Below, piece after piece: positions 11,761 to 21,960 of a stretch of DNA of 64,000 nucleotides. Made by a program: the position numbers and the translations under genes. The stretch's first letter is position 1, and every line of letters starts with the position of its first letter. The notes beneath the pieces were generated by a model. That model saw nothing but the letters and a program-made list of their open reading frames with translations. It did not search any database and was not told where the DNA came from. Origin of the DNA: Phyllostachys edulis (taxonomy: Eukaryota; Streptophyta; Magnoliopsida; Poales; Poaceae); assembly GCA_036346405.1 (NCBI GenBank), contig CM070561.1, positions 29,234,215 through 29,298,214 of the forward strand. Direction: 5' to 3'.

Positions 11761-13480
11761 CGAGGCATCACAATAGACTTCAAAGTCTTGTTGTATGTCC
11801 GGCAGGATTAACACGGGTGCAGAGGTTAACTTCTTCTTCATTTCTTGGAAACACCTTTCACAATCTTCTGTCCATTCATAATTCTTTTCCTTTTTAAAAG
11901 TAGATGGGTCATCGGTTTGGAAAGCTTAGATAATCTTTCTATGAAGCGTTTGTAGTAACCAGCGAAACCGAGAAAACTACGCACTTTAGTTACTGAGGTA
12001 GGTTGCTTCCATTCCAATACATCTTCTACCTTGGACGGATCAACTACGACTCCTCTGGCGGATACGATGTGTCCGAGGAAACTAATTTCTCGAAGCCAAA
12101 ATTCACATTTGTTGTACTTGGCATAAAGCTGGTGCTCTTTAAGCTTTTCTAGGACCAAATGTAGATGTTCAACATGTTCTTCATTGGTCTTAGAGTAGAT
12201 CAAGATGTTGTCTATGAATACGACTACGAACTTGTCCAAGTATTCCATAAATACTTTGTTTATGAGGTTCATGAAGTAGGCTTGCGCATTGGTCAAGCCA
12301 AACGATATAATTGTGTACTCATACAGGCCAAATTGGGTGGTAAATGCCGTTTTAGGAATATCCTCATATCTGATCTTGAGCTGATGGTATCCTAACCTTA
12401 GGTCTATCTTAGAGAAAACTACTGCTCCTGACAACTGATCGAACAGATCATCAATACGGGGCAAGGGATACTTATTCCTGATGGTCATATCATTGAGTGC
12501 TCTGTAATCTACACACAATCTGGCGGTGCCATCCTTCTTCTTTACAAAAAGTGCCGGCGAACCCCAGGGAGATGAGCTAGGCCTAATAAATCATTTTCCT
12601 TGCGAGTCTTCAATCTGTGTCTTAAGCTCGTCGACGGTCATTCTGTATGGTATCTTGGAAATTAGGGTTGTCCCTTGTTTTAAGTTGATCGCAAACTCAA
12701 CATCTCTGTCTGGTGGCATGCCAGGCAATTCTTCCAGGAAAACTTCTGAGTAAGCTTAGACTACAGGTGTTGTCTCTAGGGACAACTCTTTAAGGTGGTG
12801 GATTGCTTGATCCAAGGGAAAGGAACGATCCACACTAACCCTTATTGTGGTTCTAGGTCTTTGGTGAGTATCACTTTTCTATTGGCACAATCTATCATTC
12901 CTTAGTAGTTGGCCAACCAATCCATCCCTAGGATGATGTCTAGAGTTTGGGATTCTAGCACTGAAGGTTTGATAGGAATCTGGAATTTTCCAGAGCAATC
13001 TCTACTCTGTGACTTACTGAGGTTTCAAATAATGCCCCCACGGGTTAGCTAAGTACCATGGGTTTCTTTAACTTATAGGTTGGCAGATTAAACCTTTCAA
13101 CAAATTTTCTCGAAACAAAAGAATGTGAAGCTCCATAATCGATTAAAACTTGTGCGGGTACTAAATTAACAGAGAATGTACCCATTAACACTCCTATGGC
13201 TTCCTGTGCCTCCTCGGTGGTGACATGGTTCACACGGCCGTGGTTTGGTGTCGGGGTAGACTTTGATGCTTACGAAGTCTGATGACTCTTACTTTGATTT
13301 GATAACTGGCCTTGAGTTGGTGTAGTTCCCGAGTTGAACTTCGCGACAGTGTTCTGGTGTTGAGGGAACCGGTTGGTGAAGTGTCATTTTTCTCCGCAGT
13401 TGAAACAGTGAAGGTTAGCTGCTGGGTTAACTGCTGCAGGATGTCCGACAGGACAAAGAGTGCGGAAACCATTCTGACGA
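11761..13480 (-). pseudogene. Ty3/gypsy gag zinc knuckle-protease-RT fragment
   Basis: Read right to left. A zinc-knuckle relic (CFNCGEK, then an in-frame TGA, final Cys replaced by Phe) is at about 13,385-13,425. A retropepsin block follows at 13,045-13,233, with the catalytic motif reading D-Y-G-A where D-S/T-G-A is usual. The reverse transcriptase runs 12,518-11,838 with CVDYRALN, RIDDLFDQL, SKIDLRLGYHQ and a box-5 motif F-I-D-N in place of F-I-D-D. No RNase H or integrase follows before 11,760. Stops and frame changes separate the three parts. With the knuckle broken and two catalytic motifs altered, the copy cannot be autonomous. Confidence 0.85.
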
Positions 13481-13590
13481 GGATCTAATAATCCTCATTT
13501 AATTATTTATCTGTAATTCTTATTATAGATAATAATACCATCATATGGTTCTTGAGTATACCCCTTAATGTTCATAAGAGAGAAGCTGGA

Positions 13591-13775
13591 GTCGTAAGTC
13601 CTTCTACGACCACCTCATGGTCGTAAGTCCTTCTACGACCGCTCCATAGTCGTAAGTCCTTCTACGACTACCTTACGGTCGTAAGTTCTTCTACGACCAC
13701 TCCATAGTCGTAAGTCCTTCTACGATTACCTCATAGTCGTAAGTTCTTCTACGACCACCCCATAGTTGTAAGCCC
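13591..13775. repeat. Tandem repeat, six 29-bp units plus a partial
   Basis: Units begin GTCGTAAG and carry CTACGAC 13 bases on, followed by an eight- or nine-base variable spacer (acctcatg, gctccata, taccttac and so on). The period is exactly 29 from 13,591 to 13,764, with a partial seventh unit. GTCGTA and TACGAC in each unit are reverse complements, so every unit can form a small hairpin. Confidence 0.9.
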
Positions 13776-13859
13776 TAACCTACCATCACCTTCATCGCGA
13801 CCCCAAGTGTAAGGCTGATTGTTACAGCTGTTTTCAACAAAATGAGGAGAGAATTTTAC

Positions 13860-14642
13860 ATGTATCAATAGACTTTTGAGTGGCACTTTCTAGCAGCTCA
13901 CCTGTGCAAACTGGAAGATACCTGCAAAGATATGAAACATGGAGCAAACACGTTTCAATGGCCTTATCTGCTATTGAAGTAACAATTGTGATATTGTTCA
14001 TGATAGCAAATCTCATAGTAGGATATATAATTTAGCCAATAACTATAAACTATATATTGTGTTATGATGAGTTATCATTTCCAGTTGTAGAGTAAAAAGT
14101 TGTAGCAGAACCAGACTGCAATTTGCATAGAGTATGCCATATAATTGGATTTTTTTTTGCCTCAAAGTTTAATTGGTTTAAATAAGAAGAAGCACACACC
14201 CAATGCCCTCAGCGATCTCTTTAGCAACTGCCTCACTAATATTCATGGAATCACCAACAATGTGAACACTAATCCCTGTCAATAACTGTGTGATCCCTAA
14301 AGTAAGGGATTTCCGAGATTCATCAATGTCAGGCTATTTCAACTCTTGTTTGACTTTCTTTAGATTCACCACCAACTGTTCCTCATCAACGAACCTGCAA
14401 CACTAAAATGAGTAAAGACATAAATCCTTACAAATAAGAGCCTGCTACTAAAATACTGATGCGTACCATATTCTTTCAGAAGAATTAATCCTATCAAATA
14501 GTTGCTTAACATTCATCGAAATCCTCAGTGTCCCATCAGACTTGGCTCTGATCAATAGAGACGTATCATCAACATCAACAAAAACATCTCCTGAATTCTC
14601 AATACCAAGCTTTCCGATGTCAGCCTTCCCAACTTATTCTTT
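13860..14642 (-). pseudogene. Shikimate-kinase-like (SKL) gene fragment with retained introns
   Basis: Three exons on the minus strand with correct GT-AG introns: 14,642-14,467 (DIGKLGIE...DVFVDVDDTSLLIRAKSDGTLR...), 14,394-14,200 (FVDEEQLVVNLKKV...SLTLGITQLLTGISVHIVGDSMNISEAVAKEIAEGIG) and 13,921-13,860 (YLPVC..ELLESATQKSID). From memory this matches the middle of the plant inactive shikimate-kinase-like chloroplast protein (SKL1/SKL2 type), across the junction of its CS-like domain and kinase-like domain. The reading frame crosses both introns without shift, but a TAG at 14,334-14,336 replaces an expected Trp. The N-terminus and most of the kinase-like part are missing. Introns show it came from genomic DNA, not from mRNA. 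Confidence 0.75.
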
Positions 14643-15425
14643 CTGCAGAAGTCTAGGGTCAAATTAGTACTATGATCATAGTAGCGATCTATTAGAAAGT
14701 CTAGGGGCAACATGCATTGCCCATGGGAAAAATCTCATTTTGTCTTCTAAAAAAATAAAGAAGACAACATGTAGTACAACACAAGACAATATCTTATGTT
14801 TGTAGTACACTCAGAGCTCTCAAGAAAACCCCGTCTCGTAGAAAATTTGGAGAAAGCGGATTCGCAAGACTCGCATCGGTTTAAATCAATCGCAGACTCG
14901 AATGCGGTCTTGAAAGTCAAAAGCGCCGGATTCTGCAAGACTCTCCGCATCAGAAGCGAAATCAATCGCAGCTCGGAATGCGGCGTTGCATAGACCAAGC
15001 AAAGAAGCCCCCCAAAAAACTTTGGAAGACGAAAAAAATCAATAGTTCCCATCGAAATCAACAATTTGGCGCAAAGGCGGGAGCTTTCCCAAACTAAAAC
15101 CCAAGAAACTGGCCCGAATCGCCATGGAGGACGGAAATTCGAAATCAAAGCACACCCCGCGGCTGCAAGCTCGAAATCTCCCAAATCAAGGGGAAGGACA
15201 CCAGCCATATCGCCCTCAAATCACGTAACCCCGCGCCAATACCCCGAAACCGCTGGCAATTCGCACCAGTCATACACCAACATGCAAAGCCCCCCTTAAA
15301 TTCCGCGAGAATTTCCAAACATGAAGACACAAAAAATCGTGGAAAAATGAAACAACAGAAGCATCAAAAAGCGGAATCAACCCCCAGGCCGGCATCGACC
15401 TCGCCGTCGCCGCCGTCGTCCTTAC
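14643..15425. other. Spacer between the two gene fragments
   Basis: No recognised coding sequence. 14,840-14,985 contains an imperfect direct repeat (cgcaagactcgcatc..aaatcaatcgcag and ctgcaagactctccgcatc..aaatcaatcgcag). The minus strand just downstream of the ARF donor site reads as GT-rich intron-like sequence, so much of this may be the first large intron of the ARF copy. Confidence 0.4.
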
Positions 15426-15534
15426 CTACTTGATGTGCCCCTATGGGAAGTAAAAGACCCTCTCCCCAACCGTCGGCACCGCCGCCAGCGGCCCCGCGTA
15501 CGCCTTCCACAGGTCCACGAACAGCCGGTCCACT
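15426..15534 (-). pseudogene. Auxin response factor (ARF) exon fragment
   Basis: The minus strand reads VDRLFVDLWKAYAGPLAAVP, then TVGERVFYFP, an amber codon, GHIK and a second amber codon, flanked by a 3' splice site (caacag, ends 15,535) and a 5' splice site (gtaagg, from 15,425). This is the start of the ARF B3 region, where the family has ELWHACAGPL, VGERVFYFPQGHIEQ and an intron right after that motif. Both expected Gln codons of the motif are now TAG (15,441-15,443 and 15,426-15,428). The B3 core and all later domains are absent. Upstream, 15,900-15,745 could be a 5' exon ending in a GTATG donor. Confidence 0.75.
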
Positions 15535-17520
15535 CTGTTGAAGATATAAGCATTTTTTGAATTGCTTTAATTCAGAAATATGCTAGATAAATCATGGAAA
15601 TTACTCTAGCCATTTTCACAAAACAGGTAATTAAGAACCATATAGCCATACAAATTTCTAGAAGAACACAAACTAGCATACCTATCTCAGTGTTCAAGGT
15701 AACAAACAGATAATAAAGCTAACCAAACAACAAGTGCGAGATAGTCATACCCAGATCCGCAACAAAACTGTAGAGTTCTGTCTTAGTCTTTCGCAGAGAG
15801 GATTGGATTAGAGAAGACGCACCGCACGGTACGGCTCGACGAGCGAGCGCGTGCGTGTATTGGCTCTCTCCAATTCCACAAGGGGGGCTACCGCGTTCCA
15901 TCTTATAAAATGGTGTAACTCCCCTTCATCTCTCCATATAGGACTAAACAGGTTTAGCACGTGCACATGTGCCTTTGAGATTTTCCAAGAATTAATTAGA
16001 ATTAAAATCGGGCCTAGCCTGTATTAAGTCCAACACACTCCCCCTCCCACAACTGTGCACACACACACAAAACCCTCATCAGAAATAGCACAACCCTCAC
16101 ACACACCGACACACCCACAGAGAGCTAGAGAGGAGGAACACACACTCACCTCCCCCCTTGCCGCCGCCGGCTGGACCCACCGCCGCCATCGTATCTCTCA
16201 CATCCACTGCCCCCGCCCCAGCAACGCCCACCTGAATTCCACGAAGCCCGCGCCCGAGCTCCGCCTCCTCCTCACGAATTTCGCTACTCCCTCTTCCCCC
16301 CGACACCTTCGGTGAGTAAGTCACTGCTGAGTAATCTGGGGGAAGTGAGTTGCTTGTAGAATGGCACGCTGAAGTAGGCAGAAGGAGCGGTTTCTGCGCC
16401 GCGCGGCATATGCAAGCACGACGCGGGGCGCGGGGAGAAAGGCCTGGCCGACGCTAGCGTGGAAGGCAGGGAGGAGGGAGCAGCGGCGGAAGCGACGGCG
16501 GAAGAGGAGACAGGGAGGAGGGACTAGGGATCGATTGCGGCGGCGACGGCGGCAGACGAGACGAGGAGGAAGCGGACGCGAGGGAGAGGAAGCGACATAG
16601 GCAAGAAAGTCGAATAAAGAAAGAGACGTGGAGGAATCGCGAGAGGAGCGAAGGCATCAAAGGCACGCAAAACAGAAAAAATATCGCATGAACGTGAATA
16701 AAAGAAGCGACGGATCCGATGGCAAGAAAAAACCGAGGCGACATGGCCACCCTCCCCTCGCCCCAAACCTCCCTCCATTTACCCTTTAGGATTTTACGAG
16801 TTGTAGACGAACGAGATAAAAGGGGAAATAATCGTTAGACATTATTACTGTTTGTAAATATAAAATATTTCCCTTCGAAATGTATCCTTTGCATTGAAGT
16901 AGTCAATACAAAAGATCTACAGTGCATTAACATTATGAGCGAGCTCCACCGTCCGACCAAAAATCAAAGCGTTAGACCATCCGCTACAGTACTTTCCGCT
17001 ACGGAAGTGATTTTCTACCTTTAGAGTAGACAATGTTCATCTTCTCACGAAATACATATCTACGATAATGTAGAGGATCCGAATCCTCTAAATATATATA
17101 CAATAATATACGTAGGACACCTGCTTCCCAGAAAAACAGGCACAGCACATCTCGATGCTCCCAATCCTGGAGGCACACTTTTTTTAGCAAAGAAACCATC
17201 CGTCCGAGGCGTGCGCGCGCGTGGCAGCGGAAAACGGAGTGCCTGGCCGCCTCCCCCTTCCCAGCCTCCCTCCAACTCCCCCTTCGCCAACTGCAGCTGC
17301 CGGCGCCCTCTCCCCCTCGCCGCCGGCACCGGTCTCCTCAAGGTGAGCGCCTCGGCTCCTCTCCTCGTATGGCGCAGTTCGTCGAATCGTCCCGTCGCGT
17401 ACGCTTGCTGGGTTCGGATTCTTAGGGTTTGGTTCCCTTTTTTATTTGGACGGGTTTGATTCGGTTCGATTTTAACGGTGCGCTTTTTCGATCTGGATTT
17501 CTAGGGTTTGGTTCGGGCCC
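15535..17520. other. Upstream region, no confirmed gene
   Basis: 16,020-16,320 is a CA- and CCG-rich stretch ending in a perfect donor context (TTCGGTGAGTAAG at 16,308-16,320), so it may be a non-coding first exon on the plus strand whose partner I cannot find. 16,440-16,620 is a purine-rich GGA/GCGA tract that gives long mirror-image ORFs. 16,800-17,200 is AT-rich. 17,200-17,520 is the GC-rich promoter/5' leader of the SUVH gene. Confidence 0.4.
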
Positions 17521-17523
17521 CCG

Positions 17524-20500
17524 ATGGTGGGGGTGGAGCCGCCGGCGCCGCCCGCGGCGGCGAGGTTGGTGGCGCGCGGGGTGAGGCCGAGGAGGGTCTC
17601 CGCCAAGCGCTCCTGGCCGCCCGGCTGCGGTCGATTCCCCGCTCCCCCGCCTGCCCTTGCGGCCGGTGGCGATGGAGAGAAGGGTGCCACTGATGGCGCC
17701 GTCGAGAGCAGGACGGAGGATGTGGCTGCCCCCGCGACAGTTTCCTCCCCTGCGTGCAATGGCGCCCTCCCGCATACCCTGTCCCAGCCGGAGCCGGAGA
17801 GGGTGGTGGAGAAGGAGAGGAGGGAGGGTGGAGGGGCGCAATTACCTGACGATGCGGGTGTGCGGTCGGCCGATGGTCTGGGAGAGAGCAGGGTCTTCGA
17901 TGTGATGCCGCTGGCGTTTGCTGCTCCACGGCATTGTACTGTTGCTGCCGCTAATGGTTCTGTGGAGAATGGTGGGGATGGGGTCGGTTCGTCTCTGATG
18001 GAGGGGAGGGGAGGCGAGGGGAGTGGTGAATTGGTCAGGGAGGAGGGGGTTACTGGTGATGGGGATGGCAGGGAGATGGGAAGCAGAGTGGGTGGTGGTG
18101 AATTAGAGAGGAAAGAGGATGGGCATGATGGGGGCGGAAAGAAGAGGTGGTTGATGTCTGTTTTGAATCCGCGGCCCAAGAGGAGGGCGGTCTCAGCCAT
18201 ACGCAGATTTCCACCCGGCTGTGGGAGGGACGCTGTTGCTCTCTCTGGCAGCGGAGGTGAGGAGTTGCTGTTAAAAGCCACACCTGTCAGTGTCGCCAGT
18301 GGTATTGCCTGTGTGGCGGATGCCATGGCCACGGTTCCAGTTTCAGGCAGGGGTGCTTCTTCGGTGTTCGGCCTAAACGCTTCTAATGTGGAAGTGGAAG
18401 GCAAGAGAATGGAAGATGAAGGAGCTAGCAAGGCACACAGTGGGATCCAAGAGTCTCAAGTTGCCAGTGATGTCCCAGATGATTTTGCAGAAGCCAGGCA
18501 TGACAGTGCCCCTCCACGAAATGTTGTTACAAAAGCTTCACCTAGCCATGGTTTCGATGGCAGGATGAATGGGAAGAGATCACCACATGAAGGGAGGTGT
18601 GTAGCGCGAGCGGTGGGGGATGGTAGGGTGAGAAGCAAATGCGAAGGAAGTTTTCGGGGGGATGGTACTCTTGAGACTCCTATGAGAGGTCATGTTGGTG
18701 TGAAGACTAAGGGCAAGAGATTGGAGGGTGACAAGATGAATAAGGCATTGCTAGATAACGCAGAGGCCTCTGGAGATGGCAAGATGAGAAGCAAGACTTT
18801 GAGCACTCAAAGAGGCGTGGTACGTTCAACTAGTAATATGAAGCAAGACAAGGTTGCTCATAAGCTGAAGCCTGTTGGCATAGGCAAGGACACTTTGCAT
18901 AGGTCAGCTGAGGAGTCTAAGTTTGGAAAACATGTTGTGACCAATCAAACTGAAGAAAATGATGATTTGGACCTTGTCACTGACAGGTTAATTGTACACG
19001 CATTGATGGCTGCAGACAAATGCCCGTGGACACAGGGAAGGAAGTTTATTGCTAGTGTTTCACAATCTCTTACTCCTAGGAACAAGCTGAAGAAAAAAAA
19101 TGCTACTCCAAGGAAAGAATTGCCCCCAAAAGTGTCCCCTTCTAGGTTGATCAGGCATGAGGCAATAGAGGACCATGAAGATCCTTACCCGGAAGATGAT
19201 GGCAACTCTAAGGCACTAGTTGTGCATGAGGGAAAGAATGAATTGTGTGACACCATCCCTCGTGCTCCTTCTGGGGACCAAGCTGCAGATGCCCGAAGCA
19301 AAGTCAGGAAGTTGCTCAAATTGTTCCACGGAATATGTCGGAGGCTTATGCAAGTCGAGGAAAAACATATACGTAGTGTTGGAAGGATTGACATTGAGGC
19401 TGTTAATGCTGTAAAGAAATCAGGTATATTTACTAAACTCGGGCCTATTGTGGGCAATATTCCTGGTGTTGAAGTCGGCGATGAATTTCACTTTAGAGTT
19501 GAGTTGTCGATTGTTGGACTCCATCGCCCGTACCAAGCGGGTATTGACACTACCAAGGTGAACGGTGTTCCCATTGCAATAAGCATTGTTGCTTCTGGAG
19601 GCTATCCAGATGAATTGTCGAGCTCAGATGAATTAATATATACTGGCTCTGGAGGAAAGGCCATTGGCAAGAAGGAGGCGGAAGATCAAAAGCTTGAGCG
19701 TGGTAATCTTGCCTTGAAGAATTGCATCGAAACCAAGACTCCAGTCCGAGTCATTCATGGGTTCAAAGGTCAAAGTAGAGGTGAAGTCGGCCCTTCTAAA
19801 TCCAAGCAAACCTCAACATTTACTTATGATGGGTTGTATATGGTGGTGGATTGTTGGCAAGATGGCCCAAAGGGCTCGATGGTCTTCAAGTACAAGCTAC
19901 AGAGGATCCCAGGTCAACCCGAATTAGCTTTACACATAGTCAAGGCGACAAGGAAGTCCAAAATCCGTGAAGGGCTTTGTTTGCCTGATATTTCTCAAGG
20001 AAGCGAGAGGATTCCCATATGTGTGATCAACACAATCGATGGCATGCAACCAGCACCATTTAAGTATATCACCAAAGTCATATATCCACGTTCATATGTA
20101 AAAGAACCTTCGAAAGGCTGTGACTGCACGAACGGTTGCTCGGACTCTAATAGATGTGCTTGTGCAGTGAAGAATGGAGGAGAAATCCCATACAATTTCA
20201 ATGGTGCAATTGTCTATGCAAAGCCTCTCATATATGAGTGTGGCCCATCCTGCAGGTAGGGTTTGCAAAAGCTTTACCAAATGGAAATAACATAACCTAA
20301 CTAGACAGGAATAACCATTTTTATAATTTAACTTTGTTTCAGTTTTGCAATCACCAAATTAATTTTATAAATCTGGGAAGGTTGCTGCTGAAATTTCTAC
20401 GTAATGTCGTATGAGGTTGACATGGTGGGTTTGGATCCAGATGTCAGCGAAAACACACAACAGCAAAACGAGTTGGTGGCATATGTGAAATTGGCTCATA

Positions 20501-21207
20501 AAACTAACTTGTTCACCTGAAGTTAGTAGGTTTTGACAACAAAAATATGCATTCACATTGGATAATTAGGTTAAACAGAACTTACAAATTCGGTTCTAAA
20601 ACCAAGTGAGCTAATGAAATACTCACCTCTACATGCAGGTGCCTCCAACATGCCACAATAGGGTGAGCCAGCATGGTATCAAAATTCCGCTGGAAATATT
20701 CAAGACAGGGAAGACAGGTTGGGGTGTAAGATCCTCAGTTCTATCTCTTCAGGCAGTTTCATATGTGAGTATGCAGGTGAGCTATTGCAAGATAAGGAAG
20801 CTGAACAGAAGCAGAATGACGAGTACCTGTTTGATATTGGTCATAACTATTATGATGAAGATCTTTGGAAGGGGCTTCCATCAATTATTCCAGGTTTAGA
20901 ATCTTCGAGTTCGACCTCTGAGACAATGGATGGTGATGCAGGTTTTACAATAGATGCAGCAAAGTGTGGTAATGTTGGAAGATTCATCAACCATGGCTGC
21001 TCGCCAAATCTGTATGCGCAGAACGTTCTCTGGGACCATGACGACAAGAGGATGCCACACATTATGTTTTTCGCCCGAGAATATTCGCCGCTGCAGGAGC
21101 TGACTTATCATTATAATTATACAATAGGTCAAGTTCGCGACAATAACGGCGTGAAGGTTAAACACTGCTTATGTGGTTCGTCCGAGTGCCGTGGCAGGCT
21201 TTACTAA
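17524..21207 (+). CDS. SUVH5/6-type histone H3K9 methyltransferase (SET exon damaged)
   Basis: Two exons: 17,524-20,255 (911 codons, fully open) and 20,639-21,207, with a GT-AG intron. Exon 1 has a long low-complexity N-terminus with two PPGCGR motifs (about residues 38 and 238) typical of the SUVH5/6 group, an SRA/YDG domain at about 640-800 (GPIVGNIPGVEVGDEF, GLHRPYQAGID, YDGLYMVVDCW) that binds methylated cytosine, and a pre-SET Cys cluster (CDCTNGCSDSNRCACAVKNGG). Exon 2 encodes the SET and post-SET domains (CEYAGELL, INHGCSPN, HCLCGSSECRGRLY). The family deposits H3K9 methylation in the nucleus, linking DNA methylation to silencing. As given, exon 2 is one base short at about 20,641 and one at about 20,731, each in a C run. 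Two conserved motifs are also altered: NHSC reads NHGC and TYDY reads TYHY. The start is the first ATG of the long frame in a GC-rich leader. Confidence 0.88.
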
Positions 21208-21960
21208 GATATTGGTGACTAATGATAGTAATGCTCATATTTCAATGGATGCAGTTCTGCCATGCGATTGCTCCGTCGTTTTACTTTTCGATTCATCTTG
21301 CACTCGATGATAACGTCTGTCCTTTTTTTGTGTGTGTTGTCTCATAGTTAAAGATAGGAGCTGCACTAGTTCACTCGTTCATTTGTAAGAATTTGAACGA
21401 GTAATGCGAAAGCATACGGGCCCGGCCCGTTGTACTGGGTTTAACAAGGGGTTTTCATGCAACTCCTGCTGTGACATAATTTTGCAGAATCAAGCATGTT
21501 GGTGCTGCACACTCCTGAAATCTCCACATGAATTTGGAGGAAAGGAGGGTACGAATGCACAGATGTATAATGATGGGCGGTATTAGCTGGTTGTTGTTTT
21601 GCATTGGACCTTTTTTTAGATCAAGTTCTGCATCGAATTAGCAGCACTAAAGATGGTGTGGTTCTGATTTTTGTAAACAGTGGGTGCATAATATGGCCGA
21701 AGTATCAGGATCGCCTGCAACAATGGATAGGAGCTGTATAGTCTTCCTTATCAGCTGTATAGGCTCAGGCCCTATTTCGAATGCATGAATTTCAAACAAA
21801 TTCGAATGCATGAATTTCAAGCCAATTTCACATAAGCAGTTCAGCTCCCACAGGAGAATAAGAAAAAAAAATCCGGCCATCCCAAGGACCCCACCCGGTA
21901 GTCATATCTTCTCGGCTTCATCGTCTACCTCCCTCCCCAAGATCCTCTCCTCTCCTCTAA
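21208..21960. other. Intergenic: SUVH 3' UTR and CFM3-like promoter
   Basis: No coding region seen. A 20-base direct repeat 'gaatgcatgaatttcaa' type lies at 21,778-21,820. The last 100 bases are CT-rich, as expected of a leader. Confidence 0.5.

Noticed and set aside
13591..13775. CRISPR-like array
   Set aside because: Period 29 with variable eight-base spacers, but in a plant nuclear context, spacers far too short and no cas genes.
14747..15208. Minus-strand ORF of 153 codons
   Set aside because: Lies between ARF and SKL fragments; reads like intron sequence, no domain.
16055..16324. Possible small gene at a CA/CCG-rich stretch
   Set aside because: Good splice donor at its end but no partner exon or protein similarity; left as a possible non-coding exon.
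17422..18431. Minus-strand ORFs of 139, 319 and 142 codons
   Set aside because: Shadows of the GC-rich SUVH exon 1 on the opposite strand.
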